DNA from: Lepturacanthus savala
Lineage: Eukaryota; Chordata; Actinopteri; Scombriformes; Trichiuridae
Assembly (NCBI GenBank): GCA_030544235.1
Contig: CM060472.1
Location: 23,957,724 to 24,021,723 of the forward strand
DNA: 64,000 nucleotides
Reading direction: 5' to 3'
The notes under the pieces are model-generated. The model searched no databases. It saw nothing but the letters and a program-made list of their open reading frames with translations, and was not told the origin of the DNA. The stretch's first letter is position 1. Every line of letters begins with the position of its first letter. The translations under genes were made by a program, and so were the position numbers. Shown piece by piece: positions 1-11,730 of this stretch.

Positions 1-339
1 CACAACGAAAGTCTAAGCGCTTACTGACCTTAGGCACAGTTTCTGAGCATCCCCCCCGTGCGTTTGGCGAACAGCGGGTGTCAAGGACGATGCGCGGAAG
101 CCATGAAGGTAGTTGCACGCTTGGCACTAAGGCTTGTTGCACACAGCCGGTGAAACTATTATGTGATAACAGCAGTGTTTCCTCCCTAAGCTGCGAGATT
201 TTTGGAGCAGCTGGCTTGGTGGGATTCCAGACTAAGCTCTCCTTAGTTGTATCCTACCAAAAAAACATTCCAGTGCCTTCCGAGGGGCTATTTTGAGATC
301 AGTCTGTACAGAAACTATTAACGAACCCTGTCTGAATGG

Positions 340-640
340 TGGTAATAACAATCAATGCTTCTCATACACTTGTTTTTTTCAATGAAGATACCTTTACACT
401 AATCAGAAATACACTCAATACATTGCTAATGTGATAAATGACTATTCTAGCTGCAAATGTCTGTCAGTGTTTTTGGTGCAATATCTATATAGGTGTATAG
501 AGGCCCATTTAAAGCAACTATCACGCTAGTGTTCAAATGGTAGTAATGTCTTTGCTTATTGCGTCAGAAGGCTAATTTAATAACATTTTCTATTAATTTT
601 ACAACTCATGGTGGTAAATAAAAGTGCGACTTTTCACTAA
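340..640 (+). repeat. Partial copy of the 3451-type MITE
   Basis: AATCAGAAATACACTCAATA, TATTCTAGCTGCAAATGTCT, GGTGTATAGAGGCCCATTTA and TTGCGTCAGAAGGCTAATTT match the other two copies. Neither terminus with TTGGGGTCACTTAG is present, so this is an internal fragment. Confidence 0.65.
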
Positions 641-879
641 ATTGCTTGGGTGTATATATATTTATGTAAAGCTGTTGTATATTTAATTAATGGGGGATTT
701 GCAATGAAAATGAAATCAGAATTAATAGCCGACTGTGTTTTTTTTTTTTTTTATAATGTATTGCATCCTGCATGCTTGGCCAATCGATCCCTACATGTTG
801 AAAACAAACCCTGAGGTTAGTGTTCTTGTTTGTATTTATTCATTGATTTATTGATTGATTTGTCAGGCACAATGCAAAG

Positions 880-1230
880 AAACATAGATTACCGTAAATT
901 CCGGACTACAGGGCGCACCTGATTAAAAGCTGCAAGCTCAAATTTAAGAAAGAAAATACATTTTTAAAAACTTTTTTATTTAATCCGCTTAGTAACATAA
1001 ACAAATGAATTACATACCTACATATTGTACGTGTTTTTTTATAACTGACATATAGCATACGTTTGGAACATCGGAACACAGCTACGTTGTACGCTATGGG
1101 TTGCTGTTTCTTTTACTCAACAGTGCATAAACAGTATTCCAGATTCTTCTAATAACTTTTAACTTAATAACTTAGCATATAACATACTTAACAACCTTCG
1201 GGGGTCGGCTATAGTAAAACTACTGAATAA
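880..1230 (+). repeat. Degraded dispersed fish repeat (ACCGTAAATTCCGGACTA type)
   Basis: ACCGTAAATTCCGGACTACA with GGGCGCACCTG recalls the very common fish element that starts TACCGTAATTTTCGGACTAT. The remainder to 1230 is diverged. Boundaries are approximate and the classification is from memory. Confidence 0.4.
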
Positions 1231-1947
1231 TATGAATTTATATTTTTTTTTCCAGCTTGGTCTAGAAGATGTTCCTTTACCAAATTTTGTTGACATATAT
1301 TCAATGATTTACAGAAATGGCAGAAAATAGATATAGACTCAAAGAAACAAGGGTATATAGATAGATTTGTCTAAAAGAAAGATATTTTACTGCTCTGGAA
1401 AGTTGTCATGGTTACAACAATGATCACTCAAAATGCAGAAATGCGGACTTCCCAGCTGGTGAAGTTAACAGTTAAGGTTAAAATCTGGGACCTGAGCAAT
1501 ATTCACTGACGAAGATTAACAGCATCATCCAACGCAGATCTCATATTCTCTCTCCGTGGAATGTGAACAGGGCGTACGATGCCCCAAAGTGGAAATGAAA
1601 CCCATCAATTTCAGCCGTGAATTTGGGCTGCCGAGCCTGTAAGCGAACATCTGGACCCCATCCAAAAATCATTAGGACTTTGATGAATTATGTCGGAACA
1701 TCTTGATCAAAAGTCATTAAGCGAGCCGTTGGCAGACATCATCGACCTCCGATAAGGACGTAAAGAACGAAACTGTCTGTGCCGATGAAGAAACAGGTTA
1801 TGATAAGCAGAAACAGAGAGTGGGAAATAGAGAGAGGGACATGAGGGATGACTCTCTGCTTCTTTTGTCCATTACAAATACTCTGTAATAAGTTGTGTAG
1901 GTAGCAGGTGGGCTCAGGCAGAGTGGGTTTGAATCATACATGACGAG

Positions 1948-1949
<2 letters not shown>

Positions 1950-2011
<62 letters not shown>
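1950..2011 (+). repeat. (TG)n microsatellite
   Basis: Uninterrupted TG run of about 30 units, followed by imperfect TACATGTGCGTGCGTG. Confidence 0.97.
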
Positions 2012-2012
<1 letters not shown>

Positions 2013-2430
2013 TACATGTGCGTGCGTGCATGTTTGCTTTTGTGTTTATGTAAGCATTACACTAAATGGTGTTACCTTGATGTTACTTGGTTTCTGAACC
2101 TCAGGAAATAAATGATGACTCAAGCGAGGGGTGTGAGTGTGCGTGTGTGTGTAGTGTAGTGTAGTGCAAGCAGAATCAGAGAGAACTGTATGCTGTGTGT
2201 AGGCATCACATAATACCCCCCTAAGCTAGACTTTGAATGAAACTACTGTAAAGACCCCAGCCTGCCTCAGGACAAACACACATATATGCACAAACACACC
2301 TTCCAGGGAGCTCACACAATGCTGCACAATATTTAGCTCAAACTGGAGGCACAACTGACTTGCAAATATAGACACACGAGAGCACACAGTGAAAAAGCAA
2401 AACATGCAAAGTAGACTGCCAGAAAAGGAA

Positions 2431-2437
2431 CACACAC

Positions 2438-2506
<69 letters not shown>
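2431..2506 (+). repeat. (CA)n microsatellite
   Basis: CA run of about 37 units with a single CG interruption at about 2441. The antisense open frame through it is an artefact of the repeat. Confidence 0.97.
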
Positions 2507-2507
<1 letters not shown>

Positions 2508-3450
2508 TAGACAGTGATTAATGAGCTTTTGTTGTGCTGTGTACAACACATCTGCTTCCATGGGGACTTCAGCACGAGCTGGAAACAATATGGCCTACTT
2601 GGTCCATTATATAGTGGACAGTCGTACTGCGGAACACACACAAACTTCTGCCCTCATTATGCTAGTGGCAACCTCATTTTGTCCCTAACCACCACCCCAC
2701 ACGCACACACACACATATGCCCATTATACACTTTCTATCACTAAGAATTCCCAGAATGCTTCACTCAGGGTGTCTGCTAAGACTCCCCTTTCATTGTGAC
2801 CTGCAGTCTCTCCACTCTGTCACAGTGCAGCTGCTGCATAATCACTTGGGCATAGCAATACTACTAATGCCATGGTTATTTGTAGACAAGAGAAAAGTGG
2901 CAAATTTATAAAATCAGGACATATTACGTATTACAAAGGATTTTGCAAACGATCCCCTTGAAGAAGAACTCAATTTTTAATTTGATAACTGCAATGTGTA
3001 TGCAGGAATAAACAGACAGTGAACCATGTCACTCAAAAGCAAAATCATGGCATTGTCTTCCAATGATACTATTTGCAGAAGACATCTGTAACAACACTCC
3101 AAGAGGATTTGAAGGATAGGATAACTCAGAGCAGCATGTAATGAGCTTTACATATTAATCGGTTAAATCCAGTCATCGTGCGTCTGTGCATTTAACTTCC
3201 CCATCAGTTTTCTACTTGTGGTGCTTGCGGTAAGAGCAGTTTGGGGTTGTGTCCATGTCATTTCGGAGCAGCGTCTTGGGTTCCTGAATTATTCCTAGTT
3301 GTGTTTTGAGTGTGTGCTACAATCAGAGCGCTGTCTCCCATCCCCTTTAAAAACCAGCTATGCACTGTTGCAGCAGGTAACCTTTATGTATTTCAACCAA
3401 GCCAAATCGGCACTCTGTGTGCCGTAAGATTCTCCTCCACTAAAACAATT

Positions 3451-3819
3451 GACACTACCATTCAAAATTTTGAGGTCACTTAGAAATTTCCTTATTTTGG
3501 AAAGAAAAGAACTGCAATATCTACATAGGTGTATAGAGGCCCATTTCCAGCAACTATCACTCCAGTGTTCTAATGGAACAATGTGTTTGCTCATTGCGTC
3601 AGAAGGTTAATGGATGATTAGAAAACCCTTGTACAATCATGTTAGCGCAGCTGAAAACAGTTTAGCTGGTTAGAGAAGCTATAAAACTTACCATCTTTTG
3701 ACAAAAGCAAAGTCTGAAGGAAAAAATATTATTACAAATAGTAATCATTATTTTTCTAACCTTGTGTTCATGGAACACAAAATTGTCTGAGTGACCCCAA
3801 AGTTTTGAATAGCGGTGTA
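3451..3819 (+). mobile_element. Tc1-derived MITE with paired termini
   Basis: The left end ACACTACCATTCAAAATTTT continues GAGGTCACTTAGAAATTTCC. The right end reads GAGTGACCCCAAAGTTTTGA to AGCGGTGT, its inverted complement with about 75-85% match. There is no open frame. Interior sequence such as GTGTATAGAGGCCCATTT and GCGTCAGAAGG recurs at 330-640 and 57150-57440, so at least three copies occur in this window. Confidence 0.75.
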
Positions 3820-4535
3820 AAAACTGCCAATTTCATGAGCTTCTAGGATTTCATGTGCAAATTTAAAACATAGATACATCTGTGTTTTTTCGGTGAATTT
3901 TTACTTAAACCAGATTTACTGTGCCAGGCTGGCACAAACGAGACATACTGCTGCAGCTGCAGAGGATCCTGGATAGAACTAAAATCCATGTGTATACAGG
4001 TTTGATTTTATTCAGAGCAATATTCCTTCATATTGACTTTAGTTTCTCGAGCGATTCTACCCTTTTTTTTAATGCACCCTTTAAATAGCACACAGGGCGC
4101 TGCATTAGCACGTAAAAACCTGCTTTCGCTCAGTCCTAATGCATGACATTAACCTGTCCTCACCTGTTTTAGTGCCTTCAAAATATAGCTCATGGTGTTT
4201 GGCTGCCTTCACCTTTGAAACTGAAGAAAGATGTCCTCCATTCACAGGTTCCCGCTCCCCATTTCCCAGACTTAGCGGAACTGATTTGACAATAAATGAA
4301 GTGCTTATTAGCCTCTGACCAGGTGTTTTTCCTCCATCACTAAGTAACCGATGGAACTGTTGCCTTTGAAAAACAGAAGTGAGCATCAAAGTCACCTTTA
4401 CGGATGCGGGACAACTCGTATTAACTCTTGCCATCATCACAGTCAAAAGGAAATCGATTGGTGGGGAGAATAATTAATTACATCTAGAAGTAACACAATG
4501 ATAGAACCATACACTTCCTGCAATAAAACATCTAA

Positions 4536-4642
4536 AAGCCAACATCTTATGGGGACCCTGGGATGAAATCCGATTAAATGTGGGACCGGGGTCTAATTTG
4601 TCAGTTTAGTGGCCCTTTATGTGAAAAAGTTTGAGAACAACT
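4536..4642 (-). mobile_element. hAT MITE terminal fragment
   Basis: The minus strand starts CAGTTGTTCTCAAACTTTTT and continues CACATAAAGGGCCAC, matching the terminal inverted repeat and subterminal sequence of the copies at 29236 and 33942. It directly adjoins the lectin-like fragment at 4643-4812. Confidence 0.6.
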
Positions 4643-4812
4643 GGGGCATAGGTCATTAAATGTTTGATTTGCATCTTTATTGTTTGGTTGGCCTTGGAAC
4701 CAGGTCGTAAACTCAGCCGCTCGGTCAATATAAAACTCCTTGTCCTCCACTGACCACTTCCAACTATTAATGTCATCATAAAGCCATACCCACATAGATC
4801 CATCACTTTTGT
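4643..4812 (-). pseudogene. Orphan C-type-lectin-domain exon fragment
   Basis: The minus strand encodes SDGSMWVWLYDDINSWKWSV, then EDKEFYIDRAAEFTTWFQGQ and PNNKDANQTFNDL. This matches the central C-type lectin pattern W-I-G-L-x-D-D...W-x-W-S...F-x-x-W-x-x-G-Q-P-(D/N)-N. The WIGL cysteine-proximal halves on either side are missing, an in-frame TGA lies a few codons upstream, and the frame is cut downstream by a hAT end. No second lectin exon was seen nearby, so this looks like a dead fragment or captured exon. Confidence 0.6.
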
Positions 4813-7800
4813 TACTGGCGTGTGCGAGTCACAGGCCTCTGGTTGTCGGTGTCCAGGTCAGTGATCCTCTCTCTGCAGCAAGTCCAGGTCTGAGCTTCTA
4901 TCCAGGTCATTGTCAGGTATTCTCTGCTGAAGTCAAAGGAAAATTAGACAAGAGCTTTGTGATACAAGAAATATGACACGACTCAGTATTCATCAGTCTG
5001 CATTTATCATGCTTCTGAAAATGACAAGAAAAAAAAAGATCATCTCTCATTCCACTTAGCCCCACACACAGGGAAGTGTGAGGATAAACCTTTAAAGCAA
5101 CTTTCAGGTGATCACCTGATTGATCACGTCTGTGCTCGGAGGAGGAATAGTCGATCAGACGCACGATTTTAATTGATTGCAAGCAAAATCACCACCGGAT
5201 TAATTATTGATTGCCATGCTACGGAATGCAGGGGAAAAAAAAGCGGTATAACGTCCCTTCAAAGGTACGTGTGGAGATATATCTCCTGTCACATCTGCCT
5301 CATTCCTGTCAAGTGTTTTGAGGAAACGCTCAGGTTCGGGTTTACGATGCATCGCTTTTATTTCATGGATCATTTTTTATGATGAAAGAGGGTGACATTT
5401 TAAAGGGGGCCAAGAAGACAAAAAAGGCGTGCGTGTGTTTCCCATTGCCAGCAATTCCCATTAGTTTATTATTTTTTTTCTCGTATCCCCGGACTTTTAA
5501 CGTCTCCTCTCGGTCCCGGCTGCTCAGACTTACTGTCGTCTCCGCCCTGGCCGCTCTTCGGTCTGGAGTTTGTCTTTGAGGAGTTTTATTTTAATATTGA
5601 GGTTTTTAACCTCTAACTTCAGGAGGATTTTTTACTGGTCATGCCAAATATATCTCTGACAGCATCTTCTGTGTCTCAGAAGACTCATGCTCCTCTTTTT
5701 TTTGAGCAACAAAGTGAGCTTTTCTTCCTCTAACGCACTTTCACACCACTCTCACAACGACTTTCTGCACACCTCTGCTCCTCCTTCAGATCCTCATCAC
5801 CTCACTCCCTGGCTTGAAGGTCTCCCTGAACATTTCGCCGCACGTAATTAACTTCTGCAATTCCTCCATTCGCCTGTTTTATCTTGTGCACGCTCGGCTC
5901 CGGGCCTCCGAATTTCTTTCCGCATCATATTGTGGATATCTACAATTGGATTGTTTCTATTCATAACTCTAATTGTATATATCTGAAATTACATTTTTAC
6001 TAGTCATAATACGTACTGTGGACATCAGTAATTACATTTTTACTGGTCTCACTGTGTTTTGGGTATTCAAAATTACAATATGGACATCTTGAAAGGTTTT
6101 TCATTCTGGATATCTGTTAATTAAAATTATGACTAATAATAAATGGGAGTTTTTTTCCTGGAAGTCTTCTAGATAATCATAATGTTCACTCTATATATCA
6201 AAAAAGGCGATTGTGGATATCTGACATTGAAGCCAAATGCAAATGAATGGCAAAAGTGGCGTCAATTGTCCTTGGAAGAATGTCATTGATTATCCAGTCT
6301 AGCTATTAAATGTTTAAGTGACTGCTTGTATATGTCAGCGGTGATTCTCCTTCCTTTACTCCTCCTCCCTATCCGTGTTCAAGTTTCCATCCAAATAGAG
6401 TAGTAAAGATTTTAAGTAAATTTCCAGAAAACGTCTGGAAGAAAATTTGGATTTGTTTTCAGAAATACTATAGTCTAATAAAAATCCATGACAAGTACAA
6501 GTACTGAATTGAAAAAATCAAAGTGCCATGGAGAAATGCCTGAAGAGAACCTCGGACCCGCCATGTCCCCAAAAAATGGCCATTAAAAATACACGCGGAA
6601 CAGGACACAGACCCTAGCCGGACCACAGGACAAGTTCTTATATAGAAAAAAATAGTGAAAATAAATAAAATAAAATAAATACAAACATATCTGAAGTTGT
6701 AATTCTGCTTGAAAATGGCTCTATCTTTGACAGAAATGCAGTTTTCTCTTTTCTTGTTGTCTGAAAAGTGGATTTTTCAATGGAGTCACTTACATGCAAG
6801 TGTTTATAAAGAAAGAACAAATGGATCTAGAACGAAATGTTTCACAACTAAAACTAGAAACTCTCTTTTTTCTGTTAATATATTCCCTCTTTACATATTC
6901 ATAGAACTTAATATTCTGGTGATGTTGAAAGATCAGTGAATTTGTTCAAAAAGGCAGGGAAAGACTTTGGAGGCATTTTAATGTCTAATTTTAACTATCT
7001 TACATACTGTAAGATAGTTTGACCTATCGATACACTATATATGCTCATTAAAATCATAAAACTAGGGGGAAGTTATCTATAGCAAAGAGTTATCCTGAGT
7101 TATACATATGCTTCTTGGTCTTTTCTGTCTTGCTTCCCTGCAGGGAGCATGATATATGTCTGGCCTAAGGTCAGATGTGTGTGGAATGGAGTATGTGTGA
7201 TGTGCATATGGCTAGGTGTGTGTGGTGGGGTGTGTGCTGCTTGTTTGTGGAGGGGGGTGAAAAAAAAATGGGTGGGGCGTGGGAGGGGGTTCAGCCAGAT
7301 TGGCATTTATATGGCGACCTCTGTGGGGGTCACATCAGAAAGCAGAAGTTGAAGCCAAATGGTGAAACAAAGACAGGGCGTGGCTGTGAGTTTTATGGAG
7401 CCTGGCTCGCACGTGCGTGTATGCGTGTGTGTGTGTGTGTGTGTGTCCGCAGGGATTAAAGAGACACCCTGAGGACAATAGAGGTTGTGTGTAGCAGCTG
7501 ACTATAAGGGAAATTATTCAAGAAACAAATTAACATTTCACCCGACCACTTGGGACACCACCTATTAATCTCCCATACCTAGCCTATCCTAAAACAATCA
7601 CCGACCTATTCCTTTTTTCTAAAACTTTCCGTTTCACCATCACAATACGCACGTGACAACTTTTATTTCCACTATTCACGACAATCGTTGATGAGTGCTA
7701 TAGCTGCACATAACTCATCCTGCATTTCACGTTGTGTTAAAAGTATTTCAGGCTCCTTATGTAAAAGTACCGACACCATGAAGACTCAATTAAAGTCCTG

Positions 7801-8417
7801 CGTTCAAAATTTTACAATGGCTTACTGGGACACTTAAAATTGAAGTGAGTCATCGTTAAAGAATAATTAGTTCCAGCTGTGCTTACTGTATGACGGGTCT
7901 TGATGTCTGCTGCTGTGAGAAATATCTATTGCGATTTGATTGCTGATATGAAAAATGAATTAATCAGTGACATGATATACTGTATGAGATGAGGAGAACC
8001 CGCTACGCGGCATAATGAAGCAGATCTCCCCCAGAATTGTCTTGATATCTGGAAAACACACCGCCTCAGGCCAAAACAGCTTCTGGCAAACACTGATATC
8101 ACAGTGGCAGTAAATGTGTGAGAATCTCCACAGATTGTCTTCCCATGTATTGTTAAAAAGAGGAAGATAGGAACTTTAATCATGGGAGCCAACACGGTAC
8201 AGCCCCAGACAAGTGTTCTGTATATCACTGCCATGAATATGATGGTTCATTGACTTGTCACATGGTGACAGCAGGTGATGAAAATGGTCAATTTCCTCTT
8301 TTAAACATGTAATGAGCATGGTTAAAACACTATAGTGCCATAGCGCTAATCCCTGCTCAGCATTGCCTTTGTGCTTTTTTTTGTGCATGCCATTAAAATA
8401 CACAGGGAAAAGAATAT

Positions 8418-8483
<66 letters not shown>

Positions 8484-9531
8484 TACATACATTTTCGAAC
8501 ATTAACGAGGAGTAGGATCGTCTACAGACTCGGGATAATTAAACCAGAGGGAAATTATATCAACTCACTTTCGCCTCCTCCCCCCCTCTTGCTCTTTTGT
8601 TCTCTCCGTCTATCTTTCTGTCTTATTCACTCCCACTCTCTGACGCTTGTCAGCAAATCAGCCTGACATGGGATGAAAACGGCAATCCAAAAAAGAGGAG
8701 AATGAGAAGAGGAGAGGAGGGACACGCATATATCAGCAGCTGGGCCACACACTTCTATGAAAAATTATATTTCCTATCTATCCTATCTATTAACTTCCAT
8801 CTGTGGCTCAGTTTTTTTTTGCGCCGCAGTTGTTCAATTTCCGCTGTTGACGGGTGCTTTTCTGAGGCAGGCATCGGGAGATATCATTGGAAAAATTTAT
8901 AGTTTTCATTTAGTGTCTTTATCATCCTATTACTGGTCATCACACACTCACTCACACACACAGACTCACAAGCAGATACCTCTGAATGGGTCCAGAGGGT
9001 ATAATAGCTGTGCCCCTCTGCAGCCTTTGTTTTGTGTCTTGTCACTGTTTGCATCGCAATCAGGCCCTAGCTGCTCACCTCCACAGCAAGGCTTTTTAAC
9101 CCTATTTATACCAACATGCTGCCATAATAGCACAAAGAAGACTTGTACATTTTCCACTGAACCAAACAAGCTGATTTAATGCCGCCCTGTGTGTGACTTT
9201 TAGGCAGCATGCAAAAGTTATGGAATCAGAAATGTAACTGAAATGACCTGTGATGCAACAGCGTCTTTTTTCATTTGTAACCCTTTATACTCTGTCTGAA
9301 TTTATTATTTGATTTTATTCCATCAATAAACAAGAGAATATCAGCTACACTCACAGCTGTCAACACATTGGGTAATAGAAGCAGACAGACATACAGTGTA
9401 GCCAATCAGAGAGCTAGAATGAGATAGAATGAGCTAGAGGTCTCTGGCAGGCTGCTGCTAAATGCTCTGATGTTCTTGAGTGTTCTCTGCTTGTTCTCAG
9501 TTAAATAAACAGTTTTAGTCACAATATGTAG
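4813..9531. other. Intergenic, no gene recognised
   Basis: AT-rich sequence with short TG/CA tracts (7180-7250, 7424-7447, 8420-8490). Open frames are short, overlap on both strands and lack family signatures. The stretch 7925-8400 has balanced composition without repeats and could be conserved non-coding sequence, but I cannot test this. Confidence 0.6.
8420..8490 (+). repeat. (CA)n plus (CATA)n microsatellite
   Basis: About 30 CA units followed by three CATA units. Confidence 0.97.
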
Positions 9532-9718
9532 TAGGGCTGAATATTTAAAAAAAAAATGTATTGTGATTTTTCTGGAAGATATTGCAATTTAGATTTCATT
9601 TGCTATTTTCTTCGAATCAAGTCTCAGTGCACAACAACATTTACAAGCATCACAGAAACTTACATCATTCAAATGTAGTCCTATTTATTAACAAGAAACA
9701 TGCTCTACATAGGCTAAA
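9532..9718 (+). repeat. Fragment of a dispersed fish repeat (TAGGGCTGAAT type)
   Basis: GTAGGGCTGAATATTTAAAA is followed by TTGTGATTTTTCTGGAAGAT and GATTTCATTTGCTATTTTC, the pattern of a common fish interspersed element beginning TAGGGCTGCACGAT. The 3' tail of the L2 element abuts it. Recognition is from memory only. Confidence 0.45.
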
Positions 9719-10238
9719 TTCAATTCATTTTTATTTATAGCCCAACATCACAACACCTCACTGGGCTCACTGCCTCACTGGGCTTCACAAAATTCAGTCA
9801 GCGACCCAGACATCTTAGACCCTCCTTCGCGGCAAGGAAAAACTCCAAAACCCAGTGGGAAAAAGGAGAAACCTCAGGGAGAACCACAGTGAAGGAGAGA
9901 TCCACTCCCATGGACGGACAGGCTATAGATGGACCAGGACTGACAGACATGCATCTGATGATAATTTATCAGTATGTGAGATGTAAAAATGATTCCGTCT
10001 GTAGAGAATCAGGGGCCTTGATGAGTCATATCAGGAGTCGTCATCATTGGGCCTCATGCGGCTGAACTGAAGCAGTAGCCACTCCCAGTAATAAATGTGT
10101 AGTGGACGTCGTGCAGGATCACAGCAGCAGCCACGATCCACGAGAACCTGCTGGACGATAGAGCACAGAAACTCCGGGGAGTTTCGTTAGTAACATCCAT
10201 CTGTGGACATGTAAGTCCACAGATGGAGGTGGAGAAAA

Positions 10239-10247
10239 AGAGAGAGC

Positions 10248-10297
<50 letters not shown>

Positions 10298-10309
10298 GAA
10301 AGCAAGAGA

Positions 10310-10347
<38 letters not shown>

Positions 10348-10379
10348 GAGAGAGGGAGAGAGAGAGGGAAAGTGAGAGA

Positions 10380-10417
<38 letters not shown>

Positions 10418-10443
10418 GAGAGAGGGAGAGAGAGAGAGAGAGG
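10239..10443 (+). repeat. GA-rich satellite-like array in the LINE 3' region
   Basis: About 200 bp of GA dinucleotides punctuated by GGGAAAGC or GAAAGCGAGAGAGAGGGAG motifs at least four times. This suggests unequal expansion of a compound unit rather than a simple run. On the minus strand it falls where L2-type elements often carry a CT-rich stretch after the ORF. Confidence 0.85.
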
Positions 10444-10762
10444 AGTCCCCCAGCAGTCTAATCCTATGGCAGCATAACTAAGGGATGACCAGAGCCAGCC
10501 CTAGCTATAAGCTTTATCAAAAAGGAAAGTCTTGAGTCTACTCTTAAAAGTGATAACCGTGTCTGCCTCCCGAACCCAGAATGGTAGTTTGTTCCACAGA
10601 AGAGGAACCACAAGGAGCCCAGCATCCTGAGAGCGCAGTGTTCTAGAGGGGTAGTAAGGTGTTATGAGCTCTTTTATATACGATGGTGCCTGACCGTGGA
10701 GAGTTTTGAATGTAAGGAGAAGAATCTTAAATTTTATTCTCGATTTAATAGGTAGCCAATGT

Positions 10763-11136
10763 CAGTCAGTCATCTTCTATACCTGCTTATTCCTCATTAG
10801 GGTCGCAGGGAGCGACCCTAATGAGGAATGAGGCTGGAGCCTATCCCAGCGCGTTATGGCGAGAGGCAGGGATACACCCCAGATGGTCGCCAGCCAATCG
10901 TGGGGCACACACACAACATTCACTCACCTATGGGCAATTTAGAGTTGCCAATTAACCTGAGCATGTTTTTGGACTGTGGGAGGAAGCCGGAGTACCCGGT
11001 GAAAACCCACGCAGACACGGGGAGAACATGCAAACTCCACACAGAAAGGTCCCAGACCCCGGACCAAGGAGGTCGTGAACCTGCGACCTTCTTGCTGTGA
11101 GGCAACAGCGCTAACCCCTGCGCCACCGTGTCGCCC
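10763..11136 (-). mobile_element. tRNA-derived SINE-like insertion within the LINE
   Basis: On the minus strand it begins GGGCGACACGGTGGCGCAGG, followed by GGTTAGCGC and GGTCGCAGGTTC, which resemble the A and B boxes of a tRNA promoter. It then runs through TTTGCATGTTCTCCCCGTGT and CTCCCACAGTCCAAAAACAT to a GACTGACTGAC tail. It is flanked by the 13-bp direct repeat AGGTAGCCAATGT at 10750-10762 and 11137-11149. A second, shorter copy lies at 45975. The family name is not assigned. Confidence 0.82.
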
Positions 11137-11730
11137 AGGTAGCCAATGTAAGGAGGCCAAAATGGGAGAGATGTGATCTCTAATCTTGGTTCCTGTCAGA
11201 ACTCGTGCAGCAGCGTTCTGAATTAGTTGCAGAGTCCTAAGAGACTTATTGGAGCAGCTTGATAACAAAGAGTTACAATAGTCCAGCCTCGAAGTAACAA
11301 ATGCGTGGACTATTTTTTCTGCATCCGCTTGAGAGACAATGTGTCTGATTTTAGTGATATTACGTAAGTGGAAGAATGTAGTCCTCAAAATTTGTTTTAT
11401 GTGGACATTAAAGGACAGATCCTGATCAAAAACAACTCCAAGATTCTTTACAGTGGAGCTGGAGACCAGGGTGATCCCATCTAAAGTAACTGATTCTCTA
11501 GAAAGAGAGTTTCTGAGGTGTTTGGGTCCAATTACAAGAACTTCAGTTTTGTCTGAATTTAACATAAAAAAGTTGTAGGTCATTAAACTTTTTATATCCT
11601 TAAGGCATGTTTGGAGTTTAGTTAGCTGGTTGGTTTCATCAGGTTTGATTGATAAATATAATTGGGTGTCGTCGGCATAACAATGAAAATTAATGGAATG
11701 ATTCCTAATAATGTTCCCTAAAGGAAGCAT
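11137..11730 (-). pseudogene. L2-type reverse transcriptase fragment (longest open part)
   Basis: About 198 in-frame codons hold the RT active-site box FHCYADDTQLYLS near their start and the thumb-region sequence LSFNVHIKQILRTTFFHLRN. Beyond 11137 the open frame runs into the antisense of the inserted SINE and is no longer LINE sequence. It is only part of a LINE ORF2 and lacks an endonuclease domain. Confidence 0.8.

Noticed and set aside
78..296. Open frame at the window start
   Set aside because: 72 codons without a domain, splice support or repeat match; not distinguishable from chance.
10248..10481. Arg-Glu repeat open frame
   Set aside because: Translation of the GA array inside the LINE 3' region, not a protein gene.
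10828..11100. 90-aa plus-strand open frame
   Set aside because: Antisense of the inserted SINE; not a gene.
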